64,000 bases of DNA from JBEKYD01 sp052148435. Lineage in GTDB: Bacteria; Acidobacteriota; Terriglobia; Bryobacterales; Bryobacteraceae. The translations under genes and the position numbers were made by a program. Below, piece by piece: positions 26,317 to 35,260 of this stretch. Positions within the stretch are counted from its first letter, which is position 1. Each line of letters opens with the position of its first letter. Under the pieces are notes generated by a model. It saw nothing but the letters and a program-made list of their open reading frames with translations, ran no database searches and was not told the origin of the DNA. Where the stretch lies: assembly GCA_052148435.1 (NCBI GenBank), contig JBKQIF010000017.1, forward strand, positions 1 through 64,000. The letters run 5' to 3'.

Positions 26317-26491
26317 ATTGTCCGTGCCGGCACGCGCCCTTGAGCCGCGCGCGAGATCGACGCGGCGGCGCGGCGAAGGTCGAAGAGAGCTCCTCCAGCG
26401 AGGGTGGTCAGAAATAGCATAAAGACCCCGTGCCTCGCGCGGGGTATGGAGCCGGACGGTTCAGCCGGGGCGTGACTCACAGCGCCGCGGG

Positions 26492-27271
26492 TCATATTTT
26501 ATAGGGCCACTGCGCCTTGGTGAACAGGGCGCCATCGATCCAGATGGTCTGGCCGCTGATGAAAGCTGCAGCGTCGCTCGCCAGAAACAGCACCAAGGGC
26601 GCAATGTCCGCGAATGTGCCGACGCGGCCGAGGGGAGTCAGCTTCGACCACGTGCCCGCGTAGTCGGGATCTTCCTGCTGCGTCCGCTCGGATTCGATCG
26701 CCCCCGGCGCAACGCAGTTCACGCGGATGTTGTAAGGGCCAAGCTCGACCGCGGCCTCCTTGGTGAACATCTCGATTCCGCCTTTGCTGGCCGTATATGC
26801 TACCAAGCGCGGAAACGCGACCTTGTTGCAGCCCGAGCCGAGATTCACAATCACGCCGCCGCCGTGGTCTTTCATGTAGCGGCCGGCCTGCTGCGTGCAC
26901 AGGAAACAGCCTTTCAGGTTGGTGTCGATGACCAGGTCCCATTCCTCTTCGGTCACCTCCAACAGCGGTCTAAACGTCTGGACCCCGGCGTTGTTTACCA
27001 GCAGATCGAGCCGCCCGAAGCGGCCGAGCACCTGGTCGAACATGGCAGTTACCTGGGCGCTCGATCGTATGTCGGCCTGGATGGGAATCACGTCCCCACC
27101 AAAGCCGCGAATTTCGGCCACGGTCGCATCAACCATCGAACGTGGATCGTTGAAATAGTTCACCGCCACGCGGGAACCGGCGCGCGCCAACTGCAGGACA
27201 ATTTCCTTCCCTATTCCCCTGCTCGCTCCGGTCACCAGGGCGGCATAGCCGTTTGGAAGCATGCTCACCAT
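26492..27271 (-). CDS. SDR-family oxidoreductase
   Basis: 259 residues with the classical short-chain dehydrogenase pattern: TGASRGIG nucleotide-binding loop, LVNNAG, catalytic Ser region (NLGSG), YTASK (Tyr/Lys), NCVAPGAIESERT and a C-terminal GQTIWIDGALF. Residues near the end of strand 2 (NYFNDPRS) are compatible with NADP(H) or NAD(H). Cytoplasmic; typical of glucose-dehydrogenase or 3-ketoacyl-reductase-like enzymes. ATG 27271 and 27262 are both possible. It is the first of two unrelated SDRs in the window. Confidence 0.9.
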   Translation of the reverse strand: MVSMLPNGYAALVTGASRGIGKEIVLQLARAGSRVAVNYFNDPRSMVDATVAEIRGFGGDVIPIQADIRSSAQVTAMFDQVLGRFGRLDLLVNNAGVQTFRPLLEVTEEEWDLVIDTNLKGCFLCTQQAGRYMKDHGGGVIVNLGSGCNKVAFPRLVAYTASKGGIEMFTKEAAVELGPYNIRVNCVAPGAIESERTQQEDPDYAGTWSKLTPLGRVGTFADIAPLVLFLASDAAAFISGQTIWIDGALFTKAQWPYKI

Positions 27272-27383
27272 GATACATAAGCAAAGGCAAGCCCTAACGG
27301 AGGTTTACTGGGGCGGGCAGAACAAAAGCGTAAGTTCTTGTCTTAAGAACGGCTTGCGAGCGGTCTGCGGGAAAGGGGTGTGA

Positions 27384-29351
27384 TCAGGGCTCCAGGACGA
27401 CCATCTCGTAGTCGTTGAGCTGGGGGATCGTGAACGCGGTATAGCCATCTCGGACCGCGACGGGAAGCCGGGCCGGCTTGCGCATCGTAACGGCACTGCG
27501 GAACTGGCCCGCTACCTCCACTCGGATCCCCTCGATGGGGATGGGGGCGAAGTAGCCCGTGTCGGAGTGGCCGCTCAAATTGATGGCGTGGAGCAGCCGG
27601 CGCCGGCCCTGCTGCATCCAGGTGAGCTCCACCAGCGGGTGAGCGTTCGTCCGGATCTGCCTGGTGGGACTCAGTCGATCCATCACGTCGCGGAACAGCC
27701 CGGCATGTGCCGGAAGGCTCTCCCGATAGTAGATGCCGCCCAGGTCCCACGGAAACCACGCCACCGCGCCTTTGCCGGCCTGCTGGAAAACAGCGCCGGG
27801 CGCAGTGGTGTCTTTCATATCGACGTGAATCTTCTCGGGCGGGCCGTACATGGAGGGGGGCACCAGGCTCAGGGAGGATGATCCGTCCCCTTCCAGCTCC
27901 AGATAATCTCCGGATAGCATGACCAGCTCGGTGTCCTTCAATGAGGGGAACATCGAGTGGTTGCGCACCCGGAGATAACCCGTGATCTGTTTCCAGGTCC
28001 GGACTGCGCGCGGCACCGGGAATTCGGGTGGACGGGGGCTTGCGACGAGCACGTGGCCGCCGCCCTCGGTGTACTTTTCCAGCTCGGCGGGTGCCCAGTC
28101 GGTGGCGATTACCAGGTCGAACTGGCGCCGGTTCATCCAGTCCAGGTTGTCCGAGACGGCGAACGGAACGTGCTCCTCGCTCAACAGACGAAACATCCCG
28201 CGATAGGAATCCTGGCTGTAGGTCCGGCCGGTCCCTCCCGGCGAGCCGAGCAGGAGCACGCGTGCCGCGCTCTCCTCGTTGGCGTAGTAGGATTCGTTCG
28301 CGGCGAGCCAGCGAAAGACGGGCTTCGCGGCTTCGATCCCCCGGAGGTCCTGCTGATCGAGCGTGCCGTCCACGGCGAAAGCCAGCGCACCGCCATTGGC
28401 CGCGTTTTCCCACAGCCGCTCGACGATTTCGTGTGGCCCTACCGTGGCAAAGCGCCACGGAAAGTCGACGAACTGCATGCAGAGGTTGATCGACATCTTT
28501 CCTCTCTCGCTGTTGCGCGCGCGATTGACGTTGTCACTCGCCGAATACGGCCACATCGGCAACGGACGATTCACGGCGGTATTCGATTCCGACATGATGA
28601 CGTCCGTGGATTCCTGGATATAGTTGAAGTATCCCGCGCGGGGGCGCTTGGCGCGAATCAGGTTGCCGATGGCCGCCGCCACCTCGCGCGAGCCGATGAA
28701 CATGAACCGCCCGTAGTCTTCGTCGGCCTTTTCCGGGATCTCTTTGTGAAACATCTCCCGGTATTTCCTCCGGCAGGCCTCGCAGTGGCAGAGCCCCACG
28801 TAGTTTCCGCTGTAATCCCTGGACTGGTTGCCGAACATGTTGAAGAACAATCCGTCCACGTCATATTTCTCCAGGCCTTCGGAGAGAATCTTCATGGCCT
28901 GGTCTCGGTAGTAGCCGCCGTTGATGCACGTCGAGTAGTAGCCGTTGTAGATGACCGGATCTTCGTCGGCCTTACGGAAGAACCACTCCGGATGAGCTTC
29001 ATAAACCGCCTTCGGTGTCTTGCTCAGATCGTACCGGCCCACCATCCGAATGCCGTGCGCGTGGGCCGCTTTGAGAGTCTCGCCGAATAGGTCGTATCCC
29101 GGCGGCAAGTATGCGCTCGCATAGTGAAACGGGACCTGGGTCGGGTAATAGGCTACGATGCCGCCCATCCCGAACAGCAGAGCGTTCGCTTTCATGTCCA
29201 CGAGCTGGCCCATCAGGTGCCGGACATCCAGCGAGGCGTCCGTCTCCCGCAAGTTGGTCTGCACCAGGCGGACCGGCTCCCGCATCCACCAGCCCTCCTG
29301 GGCAGGCGATATCGCGCTTAACGCAAGTAATCCAATGGTGAGTCTTCGCAT
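27384..29351 (-). CDS. Secreted putative glycosidase with beta-galactosidase-trimerisation-like region
   Basis: 655 residues from ATG 29351, with GGGAGA upstream and a signal peptide (MRRLTIGLLALSAISPAQ). The N-terminal 350 residues resemble hypothetical glycosyl hydrolase families: NLRETDASLDVRHLMGQL, YLPPGYDLFGETLKAAHAHG, GRYDLSKTPKAVYEAHPEWF, YYRDQAMKILSEGLEKYDVD and GLFFNMFG, with a CHCEACRRKY cysteine cluster. The middle (RVLLLGSPGG, SYRGMFRLLSEEHVPFAVSD) matches the beta-galactosidase trimerisation Rossmann-like fold, followed by a C-terminal beta domain. A glycan or acidic-sugar substrate is likely; a catalytic pair cannot be assigned safely. Divergent from the enolase-superfamily gene. 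Confidence 0.75.
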   Translation of the reverse strand: MRRLTIGLLALSAISPAQEGWWMREPVRLVQTNLRETDASLDVRHLMGQLVDMKANALLFGMGGIVAYYPTQVPFHYASAYLPPGYDLFGETLKAAHAHGIRMVGRYDLSKTPKAVYEAHPEWFFRKADEDPVIYNGYYSTCINGGYYRDQAMKILSEGLEKYDVDGLFFNMFGNQSRDYSGNYVGLCHCEACRRKYREMFHKEIPEKADEDYGRFMFIGSREVAAAIGNLIRAKRPRAGYFNYIQESTDVIMSESNTAVNRPLPMWPYSASDNVNRARNSERGKMSINLCMQFVDFPWRFATVGPHEIVERLWENAANGGALAFAVDGTLDQQDLRGIEAAKPVFRWLAANESYYANEESAARVLLLGSPGGTGRTYSQDSYRGMFRLLSEEHVPFAVSDNLDWMNRRQFDLVIATDWAPAELEKYTEGGGHVLVASPRPPEFPVPRAVRTWKQITGYLRVRNHSMFPSLKDTELVMLSGDYLELEGDGSSSLSLVPPSMYGPPEKIHVDMKDTTAPGAVFQQAGKGAVAWFPWDLGGIYYRESLPAHAGLFRDVMDRLSPTRQIRTNAHPLVELTWMQQGRRRLLHAINLSGHSDTGYFAPIPIEGIRVEVAGQFRSAVTMRKPARLPVAVRDGYTAFTIPQLNDYEMVVLEP

Positions 29352-29663
29352 CGAATCTCCCGTGCGAGCGTTCCCGCACCGTGTCTCCGCTCCGGCCCGC
29401 AGTCTATCATTGCCCCCTGAACCTGTTGCTTCACTTGCCGCCCGCGGTCTCGCCGCGAAGTCTGTTCCGCTGCAGCTCTTCGTAGCCAAGGATTTCCATA
29501 TTGGCTTCCTTGCCCCTTCGATTGTACTCACCTGGACGAGCCGCCTCCGGCGAAGCCTTTGTAGAGCCGCTCCGGCGATCCCCGAAGATGCGTCGGGCGC
29601 CGGTATCGGGAAGACGGAACTCTGACTTGCGATTCCTGGTACTCTCTCGCTGGAGGACCCCTT
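29352..29663. promoter_or_regulatory. Divergent intergenic region
   Basis: 312 bases between the minus-strand glycosidase and the plus-strand enolase-superfamily gene must hold both promoters. A ribosome site GGAGG (29652-29656) serves ATG 29664. No promoter hexamer pair could be assigned with confidence. Confidence 0.4.
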
Positions 29664-30851
29664 ATGCTGCGACGAGATTTTCTGAAGTCCGTACCGCCGG
29701 TGGTTCTGATGCCGCAGTTACGCTCTGCGCCCCGGCTCAAAATCACCGACATCCGGATCGTGAATCTGAAGAGCGTTCGCGAAACCGGGAAGATGGAAGC
29801 GGCGTGGAATCCAGGAACCGTGACGACGCACCGGATCGGCGGCGGCTCGGTCATCGAGATTCACACCGATCAGGGACTTTCGGGTATCGGGCCGGCGATC
29901 GACAGCGGTGCGCTGGAGTCGGCCAAGGTGCAACTCATCGGTATGGACCCGTTCGGCATCGAGCAACTGGCCGGACCGCTGCGCTATTACGCGGGTCAAA
30001 GCCCACGTACGGTTTCGAGTCTGGAAATTGCGCTGTGGGACCTCATCGGCAAAGCCGCCGGCCAACCGCTCTACAAACTCTGGGGCGCGGCCAAAGACCG
30101 CGTGCCGGCCTATGCCAGCATGATCCAGCTTTCCACCCCGGAGGAAAGGGTCCGCATGGCGGTCCAGCTCAAATCGCAAGGTTGGAAGGCGATCAAGCTT
30201 CGCGCGCATTATCGGACTTTGAAGGAAGACGTCCATCTGGTCGAAGCGGTACGCAAAGCGGTGGGCGACGACATGGAAATCATGGTGGACGCCAACCAGG
30301 CGCAATCCTCCGGCACCTGGCAGCCAGGCGTGATGTGGGATTTCCGCCGCGCGCTCGAGACCGCCCGGGAACTCGAGCGTCTGAACTGCCTATGGCTGGA
30401 AGAACCGCGGCTGCGCTACGCTTTCGATGAGCTGGCCGAGTTGAACCGCCTGGTGGCGATTGCGATCGCCGGGGGAGAGAACAATCGCGGCGTGCACGAA
30501 TACCGCTGGATGCTGGAACAGAATGTCTTTGACATCCTGCAGCCCGATATTATGGTGGCCGACGGCGTCACCGGCTTTCGCGAGATCGCAGCCCTCGCCA
30601 AGGCGCACAACAAGAGAGTGATTCCGCATCACGGCGGAGGCAATCTCGGCACCATCGCCCAACTCCACGCCATCGCCTCCTGGCCGCACGCGCCGTGGAT
30701 CGAGATCCTGCACGACCCGCCCGTCGCCGCCTATACGAATGGGTTCGCGATCATGAAGAACCCGCCGCTGGTGGACAAAGAAGGCTATCTGAACCTGCCG
30801 CAAGGTCCGGGCTTGGGCGTCGAGATCGATAAAGATTTGATCGTTTTGTAA
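29664..30851 (+). CDS. Mandelate racemase/muconate lactonizing-type enzyme (enolase superfamily)
   Basis: 395 residues with a start supported by GGAGG. A short RR leader (MLRRDFLKSVPPVVLMP) is followed by the capping domain (ITDIRIVNLKSVRET) and the barrel. Metal ligands are Asp209 (MVDANQ), Glu246 (WLEEP) and Glu272 (AGGEN), with a general-acid/base Lys-x-Arg region (AIKLRAH) and catalytic His322/323 (VIPHHGGGN). This is the acid-sugar dehydratase-like arrangement. The family abstracts an alpha-proton from carboxylates such as aldonates. Followed, 150 bases on, by an exported 2-hydroxyacid dehydrogenase. The Tat-like leader would be unusual for the family. Confidence 0.88.
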   Translation: MLRRDFLKSVPPVVLMPQLRSAPRLKITDIRIVNLKSVRETGKMEAAWNPGTVTTHRIGGGSVIEIHTDQGLSGIGPAIDSGALESAKVQLIGMDPFGIEQLAGPLRYYAGQSPRTVSSLEIALWDLIGKAAGQPLYKLWGAAKDRVPAYASMIQLSTPEERVRMAVQLKSQGWKAIKLRAHYRTLKEDVHLVEAVRKAVGDDMEIMVDANQAQSSGTWQPGVMWDFRRALETARELERLNCLWLEEPRLRYAFDELAELNRLVAIAIAGGENNRGVHEYRWMLEQNVFDILQPDIMVADGVTGFREIAALAKAHNKRVIPHHGGGNLGTIAQLHAIASWPHAPWIEILHDPPVAAYTNGFAIMKNPPLVDKEGYLNLPQGPGLGVEIDKDLIVL

Positions 30852-30991
30852 GCGCCGTCAAGTCCGATGGCCACGCCGGTTCCGGCGAGCGTCGGCGTTC
30901 CGGATGGTCGGTCCAAACGCGGCCAGGGATGTCGAGTGTGCTCCAATCGGCGGAGAACGCGCTGTTCCCTCAGCCGCGACGTTGTTCATTG

Positions 30992-30997
30992 TATAGT
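30992..30997 (+). promoter_or_regulatory. -10-like TATAGT next to the dehydrogenase start
   Basis: TATAGT sits seven bases before ATG 31005, again pointing to a leaderless or nearly leaderless transcript. No ribosome site exists in the remaining seven bases. Confidence 0.4.
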
Positions 30998-31004
30998 GGA
31001 TGGC

Positions 31005-32012
31005 ATGTATCGACTGACGCTGGCGTTTGCCGTGTGCGCAGCGGCCCTGTATGCGCAACCAAAGAAGATTGTGGTGATGAACGACGCAGGCCTGGCGAAG
31101 CAACTGCAAAGTGTGACTCCGGACGCGAGAGTCGTTCTGGCCACCCGAGACACGGTGATGCGGGAGATCCCGGATGCCGACGGTTTCGTGGGCAACATCA
31201 CCCCCGAGCAGGTGCGGGCGGCGAAGAAGCTGAAGTGGGTCCAGGTGATGAGCGCGGGCGTGGAGGATGTGCTGTTCCTGTCGGGCGGCAACGATCTGCG
31301 CGACAGCAATATCGTCGTAACCAACAACAAGAACGTGCAATCGCCGGAGATCGCCGACCACGCCATGGCGATGCTGTTGTTCCTAAGCCGCCACCTTTAC
31401 GACTTCTATGCCAATAAACAGCGGGAGGCGTGGCAGCAGCCGAATCCGTTTCCCGGCATCGAGCTCCAGGGCAAGACGGCGGTGGTGATCGGCGTGGGCG
31501 GCATCGGGACCGCGATTGCTTCGCGGGCGAGTGCTTTCGGCATGGACGTGATTGGGGTGGATCCCGAAGACAAGCCTTCCATGCCGTTCCTCAAGATGGT
31601 GGTGAAGCCGGACCGGCTCGACGAGGTGATTCCGCAGGCGGACGTGGTGTTCATTTCCGCGCCCCACACGCCACAAAGCCATAAAATGATGGGGGCGCGC
31701 GAGTTCACCCTGATGAAGAAGAACTCGTACTTCATCGTGGTGAGCCGCGGCGGGTTGTACGACATGAACGGCCTGGTGAGGGCGCTGGACGAGAAGCGGC
31801 TGGCGGGGGCGGGCGTGGACGTTACCGATCCGGAGCCGCTGCCCAAGGGTCATCCGCTGTGGAAGTTCGACAATGTGATGATCACGCCGCATATCGCCGG
31901 GCGCAGCGACCACGACCGCGAGCGGATGGTGGGCACGGCGAAGGAGAATTTGAGGCGGTTCGTGGAGGGCAAGCCGCTAGTGAACGTGGTGAATAAGCAG
32001 AACGGCTACTGA
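31005..32012 (+). CDS. D-2-hydroxyacid dehydrogenase family protein with signal peptide
   Basis: 335 residues from ATG 31005. The first 18 residues (MYRLTLAFAVCAAALYAQ) look like a Sec signal, odd for an NAD-dependent enzyme. The NAD-binding GVGGIG lies near residue 163 and the catalytic set is complete: Arg248 (VSRGG), Glu277 (DPEPLP) and His296 (TPHIAG). The family reduces 2-keto acids to D-2-hydroxyacids or the reverse. If truly exported in unfolded form it would lack NAD(H), so either the leader is not cleaved or the protein has another role. It sits downstream of the enolase-superfamily gene, and the two could act on the same acid sugar. Confidence 0.88.
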   Translation: MYRLTLAFAVCAAALYAQPKKIVVMNDAGLAKQLQSVTPDARVVLATRDTVMREIPDADGFVGNITPEQVRAAKKLKWVQVMSAGVEDVLFLSGGNDLRDSNIVVTNNKNVQSPEIADHAMAMLLFLSRHLYDFYANKQREAWQQPNPFPGIELQGKTAVVIGVGGIGTAIASRASAFGMDVIGVDPEDKPSMPFLKMVVKPDRLDEVIPQADVVFISAPHTPQSHKMMGAREFTLMKKNSYFIVVSRGGLYDMNGLVRALDEKRLAGAGVDVTDPEPLPKGHPLWKFDNVMITPHIAGRSDHDRERMVGTAKENLRRFVEGKPLVNVVNKQNGY

Positions 32013-32054
32013 CCCTCAGCCGCGGAAACCGGGTGCGCGAAGCTCCGGAGTCGG

Positions 32055-32666
32055 TTAGTAAAGCCGCGTTCGATACTGTTCTTCAATGCCCCGGTCGTAT
32101 TCGTCCGCATTGCCGCCGGCAATCTCATCCGCCAGAATCCTGCCGAGCGATGGGAACTCTCCGCGCGGAACCCGGCGTTCGGGATTCCAAAGATCGGAGC
32201 GGATCAATGCCTTCGCACAATGAAAAAAGACCTCTTCAACCGTCACTAACATCCCGCATACCGGCGGCTTGCCTCCCACTGACAGCGGGCGGAGCAGTTC
32301 GGGATCGATCGTGATGCGCACTGTTCCATTTACCCGAAGCGTCTCACTGATCCCTGGTGTCAGAAACAGCAGACCCACATGTGGGTTCTCCACGATGTTT
32401 AACACCGTGTCGGCGCGCTTATTGCCAATCCTATCGGGGATCAGCAGAGTGTGGTCGTCCAACACGGCGACGAATCCGGGACCGTCGCCGCGAGGCGAGG
32501 CATCTGCCCTGCCGTGCGCGTCCGAAGTCGCCATCACAACCAGTGGAGAAAGGGCAATGAAATGCCGGCAATAGCGGTCGAGACGATCCAACTGTTTCGC
32601 CGTTGACATGTGGCTCGGCTCGCCATAGTGATTTCGGACCGCTGCTGCGTTAATCAGTTCCTTCAC
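32055..32666 (-). CDS. Pyridoxamine-5'-phosphate-oxidase-like flavoprotein (MSMEG_1061 type)
   Basis: About 203 residues from GTG 32666, which has AAAGGAAAG eight bases upstream and yields the usual family start (VKELINAAAVRNHYGEPSHM). A longer frame from GTG 32768 overlaps the upstream gene and adds an untypical basic stretch. Family motifs: QLDRLDRYCRHFIALSPLVV, ATSDAHGRADASPRGDGPGF, LIPDRIGNKRADTVLNIVEN, PHVGLLFLTPGISETLRVNG. These split-barrel proteins bind FMN (some F420) and reduce small molecules. Last gene of the five-gene minus-strand operon. Confidence 0.85.
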   Translation of the reverse strand: MKELINAAAVRNHYGEPSHMSTAKQLDRLDRYCRHFIALSPLVVMATSDAHGRADASPRGDGPGFVAVLDDHTLLIPDRIGNKRADTVLNIVENPHVGLLFLTPGISETLRVNGTVRITIDPELLRPLSVGGKPPVCGMLVTVEEVFFHCAKALIRSDLWNPERRVPRGEFPSLGRILADEIAGGNADEYDRGIEEQYRTRLY

Positions 32667-32755
32667 GGTAAACTTTCCTTTCTCGATTAGAAGCGCAGGC
32701 GTGAGCCATGGCTGGGCCGCCGCCTTCCAACGAGGAATCCTCGGGCTTCGCTTTT

Positions 32756-34237
32756 TCAGTCCGGCCACTTAACCCTTAGCCAAGGATCGAGCGGGTAGAT
32801 TGGCCGCGGCACGCGGCGATAAGGAAGCGTTTTCAATTTTGGCGTGCTGACGCCGGGGGTGTCAACCAGAAACACCTTCTTGGCAATAGACCCATACGGA
32901 CCCCGAAATCCATTCGGACTTTTTACTACGACGATCCGCATTCGTCCGGGTTCGATTCCATGACTTCGGAACAGCTCGGGATCTACAGTCATTGCCGGTC
33001 TCTCGGAAACTAACAGCCGTATCTCCCCAATGTCGAGCACCACCGCCCGCCCCATCGAGGTTTCAACGCCTTGATTATAGCCTTGGGCTTGCCCGGTCCA
33101 GCGTCCGTTTGAAATAAGCCGAACCAGCGCGGTAATGCGAACCGGACGCGAGTGTTTCCGGTCGAATTTGCCGCCCACGGATGTTTCGATCGTGGCGCCT
33201 ACACCGGCTGAGACCGCGGTTTGTACCGCTTCCGGATCGACCATAAACAAAGCCGCTGGGGTATCGCAGCCGAATTCGAGAAGCGGCCCCAACACTCCGG
33301 TACTGTCACCCGGGGACCCGGAACCTGTGCTGTCGGCGGGCTCGGAGATGACGACCGGTCCCTGGCCGGACCGCAGCGCTTCACGAATTGCCCGCCGTAC
33401 TGGCGTCAATTTCACATCGAACTCGCGCCGCGATTCCCAAAAAACGCGCGCTAACCCGTCCACCTGCCGGCCGCCTGCTTTGGGATCGTCGTTGGTAACC
33501 GACACGACGCTGCATCCCATCTCCGGAACGTCAAGCCAAGGTTGGACGCCAAATACCGATACGGCTTCGGCCGCTCCGTTCTCCTCGGTTTCGATCGCAC
33601 CGTTCGTCAAACGTCCGAACGGCCCCGATGTGGTTTGCATGTTCTCCGCGGGGACAATCAGGGGCAATTTGCGGAAAGCCATTCTTGGCCGGACTTTCCC
33701 TGCCAACGTCTTCAGTAGCAGTTCAGCCGCTCGCTGGCCCGTCTGGAACAAATCGATATGCGGATACGTCTTATAGCCGACCAGCGCCGTGGCGCTATCC
33801 GTCATAAGCCGGGTAACATTCGCATGTAGATCCAGCGTGGCCACAATGGCGGTCTTCGGCCCGACAATGGAGCGGGCGGCACGAAGAAGGCGCCCCGCGA
33901 CGTCCGGAACCGATTCCGCCGTTTGCCCACCATGCAGCGCCAGCAGCAAGGCGTCGGGACGGCCCACGCCGGCAAGGCTCTTCTCGAAATCACTCAGAAG
34001 CCGGGCGAAATCCTGCCGTCGAACAGGTCCGGCCGTAACAGCCCAACCGGCGAACAAAGGGGCTACCTTGCGGCTCGATTTTCCAAGCACGTTCAAGAAT
34101 CCACCCATCTCCGTGAACGCCGCTTTGTGTCGCTCTACTGCGCGCGCGCCAAAGGCGAAGTCAAAATCTTCGTAGCGCGTCCTTACCGGAGAAAAATCGT
34201 TGCTTTCCTGAACAATTGACCCTATGGCTATGGCCAT
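32756..34237 (-). CDS. M81-family (MlrC-like) metallopeptidase-like protein
   Basis: 493 residues of the MlrC/DUF1485 family. Signature segments: GSIVQESNDFSPVRT at the N-terminus, LLLALHGGQTAE, ATLDLHANVT, VGYKTYPHIDLFQTG, and the C-terminal domain VTNDDPKAGGR, VISEPADSTGSGSPGDST, then GRAVVLDIGEIRLLVSE. MlrC cleaves linearised microcystin peptides in Sphingomonas. Most relatives are of unknown substrate and may process N-acyl or peptide-like metabolites. His/Asp residues of the likely metal site are kept (LHGG, DLHANV, PHID). Co-directional with the RhaT-like transporter 12 bases away, hence in the operon. Confidence 0.88.
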   Translation of the reverse strand: MAIAIGSIVQESNDFSPVRTRYEDFDFAFGARAVERHKAAFTEMGGFLNVLGKSSRKVAPLFAGWAVTAGPVRRQDFARLLSDFEKSLAGVGRPDALLLALHGGQTAESVPDVAGRLLRAARSIVGPKTAIVATLDLHANVTRLMTDSATALVGYKTYPHIDLFQTGQRAAELLLKTLAGKVRPRMAFRKLPLIVPAENMQTTSGPFGRLTNGAIETEENGAAEAVSVFGVQPWLDVPEMGCSVVSVTNDDPKAGGRQVDGLARVFWESRREFDVKLTPVRRAIREALRSGQGPVVISEPADSTGSGSPGDSTGVLGPLLEFGCDTPAALFMVDPEAVQTAVSAGVGATIETSVGGKFDRKHSRPVRITALVRLISNGRWTGQAQGYNQGVETSMGRAVVLDIGEIRLLVSERPAMTVDPELFRSHGIEPGRMRIVVVKSPNGFRGPYGSIAKKVFLVDTPGVSTPKLKTLPYRRVPRPIYPLDPWLRVKWPD

Positions 34238-34249
34238 TTCACACGATCC

Positions 34250-35251
34250 TCAGCTTGCCAGACTCAACAGTGCAATCCCAAGAATCTGGGCCGCTACGCC
34301 GGCCCACAGCAGCCGAATCGACAACCGCGGCGCCGTCTTCCACTCGCCCAGCAGCCACCCCCAGGCAATGCCGGTCAGAATGATAGCCGACATATAAACC
34401 GGCCAGCCAATCGCGGCGCCGAACCGCCCCAACCGCGTTGCCGCGACGCCATACAAAACCGTGCCGATGATCCACGCGGCTCCCATTCCGACGCTCATCG
34501 ATAGGTTCTTTCCGGATTCCGCGCCGCGAAAAAGACGCCAATGCGAGTTACGATTCAAGAGCCGGATAGACCACACAATACTGGGAAGAGATCCGCAACT
34601 CACGGCAAGGCTCCAGATAGCGTTTGCCGCCAGGTTCGGATTGGCACCGAGCGCGATCGCGCTTTTCCGAATGGGCTCGCCATACGCCAGAACAATATTG
34701 AACAGCGTGGATAGCACTCCGGCGATCAAAGAGATCGTGACGCCTCGGCGGGCTCGAATGCGATTGTGCGTTGCCGGCGGATCCCGCTGCCGCCCCGCCT
34801 GGGCGCAGCACAGAACCCCGACGAGCAACACCAGGTCCCAGCTACAGATTCTCAGGCCCCCAGCGGTGAGAAGCTTGGATGGATCGATCAGGCACAATGC
34901 ACCCAGCGAGCCGAATGCGACCGAGGCGCCATACAGCAGAGCGCTGCTGATGGATAGGCCGACCATGTCGACGGCGATCCCCAACAACACAACCGCGAAG
35001 CCCCACCCGAGACCGAGAAAGCAAGTGACGATGGTCACCGTGCTCCCGGTATGCTCATAAACGGCCGCGAGCTTCGGGATTGTGAGATATGCGACAAGCC
35101 AAGGGGAAATAAGATAGGCACAAGCGGCGAAAACTAGCCACGTGTTTTCCCAGGCCCACTTTCTAACGAGCTTGACGGGTACAAGGACGGACCCCATAAT
35201 AGCCCCGGCAATGAGAACAATGGCCATTCCGGTCCAACCTTCGATTTGCAT
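34250..35251 (-). CDS. RhaT-like (L-rhamnose-proton symporter type) transporter
   Basis: 333 residues with about ten hydrophobic helices, of the DMT-superfamily branch that includes RhaT: GMAIVLIAGAIMGSVLVPVK, ENTWLVFAACAYLISPWLVA, LGLGWGFAVVLLGIAVDMVG, ISLIAGVLSTLFNIVLAYGE and a final GVAAQILGIALLSLAS. RhaT imports L-rhamnose or lyxose with protons across the inner membrane. The operon partners (SDR, aminotransferase, M81) suggest an imported sugar, amino sugar or related acid. The closest substrate cannot be told by eye. Confidence 0.8.
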   Translation of the reverse strand: MQIEGWTGMAIVLIAGAIMGSVLVPVKLVRKWAWENTWLVFAACAYLISPWLVAYLTIPKLAAVYEHTGSTVTIVTCFLGLGWGFAVVLLGIAVDMVGLSISSALLYGASVAFGSLGALCLIDPSKLLTAGGLRICSWDLVLLVGVLCCAQAGRQRDPPATHNRIRARRGVTISLIAGVLSTLFNIVLAYGEPIRKSAIALGANPNLAANAIWSLAVSCGSLPSIVWSIRLLNRNSHWRLFRGAESGKNLSMSVGMGAAWIIGTVLYGVAATRLGRFGAAIGWPVYMSAIILTGIAWGWLLGEWKTAPRLSIRLLWAGVAAQILGIALLSLAS

Positions 35252-35260
35252 GGAAACTCC

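Noticed and set aside
26492..27271. Considered assigning the SDR to fatty-acid synthesis (fabG)
   Set aside because: No other fatty-acid genes nearby and SDR specificity cannot be judged from these motifs.
32666..32768. Longer start for the PPOX flavoprotein at GTG 32768
   Set aside because: Overlaps the M81 gene end and adds a basic, non-conserved stretch; GTG 32666 has a ribosome site and the usual family N-terminus.
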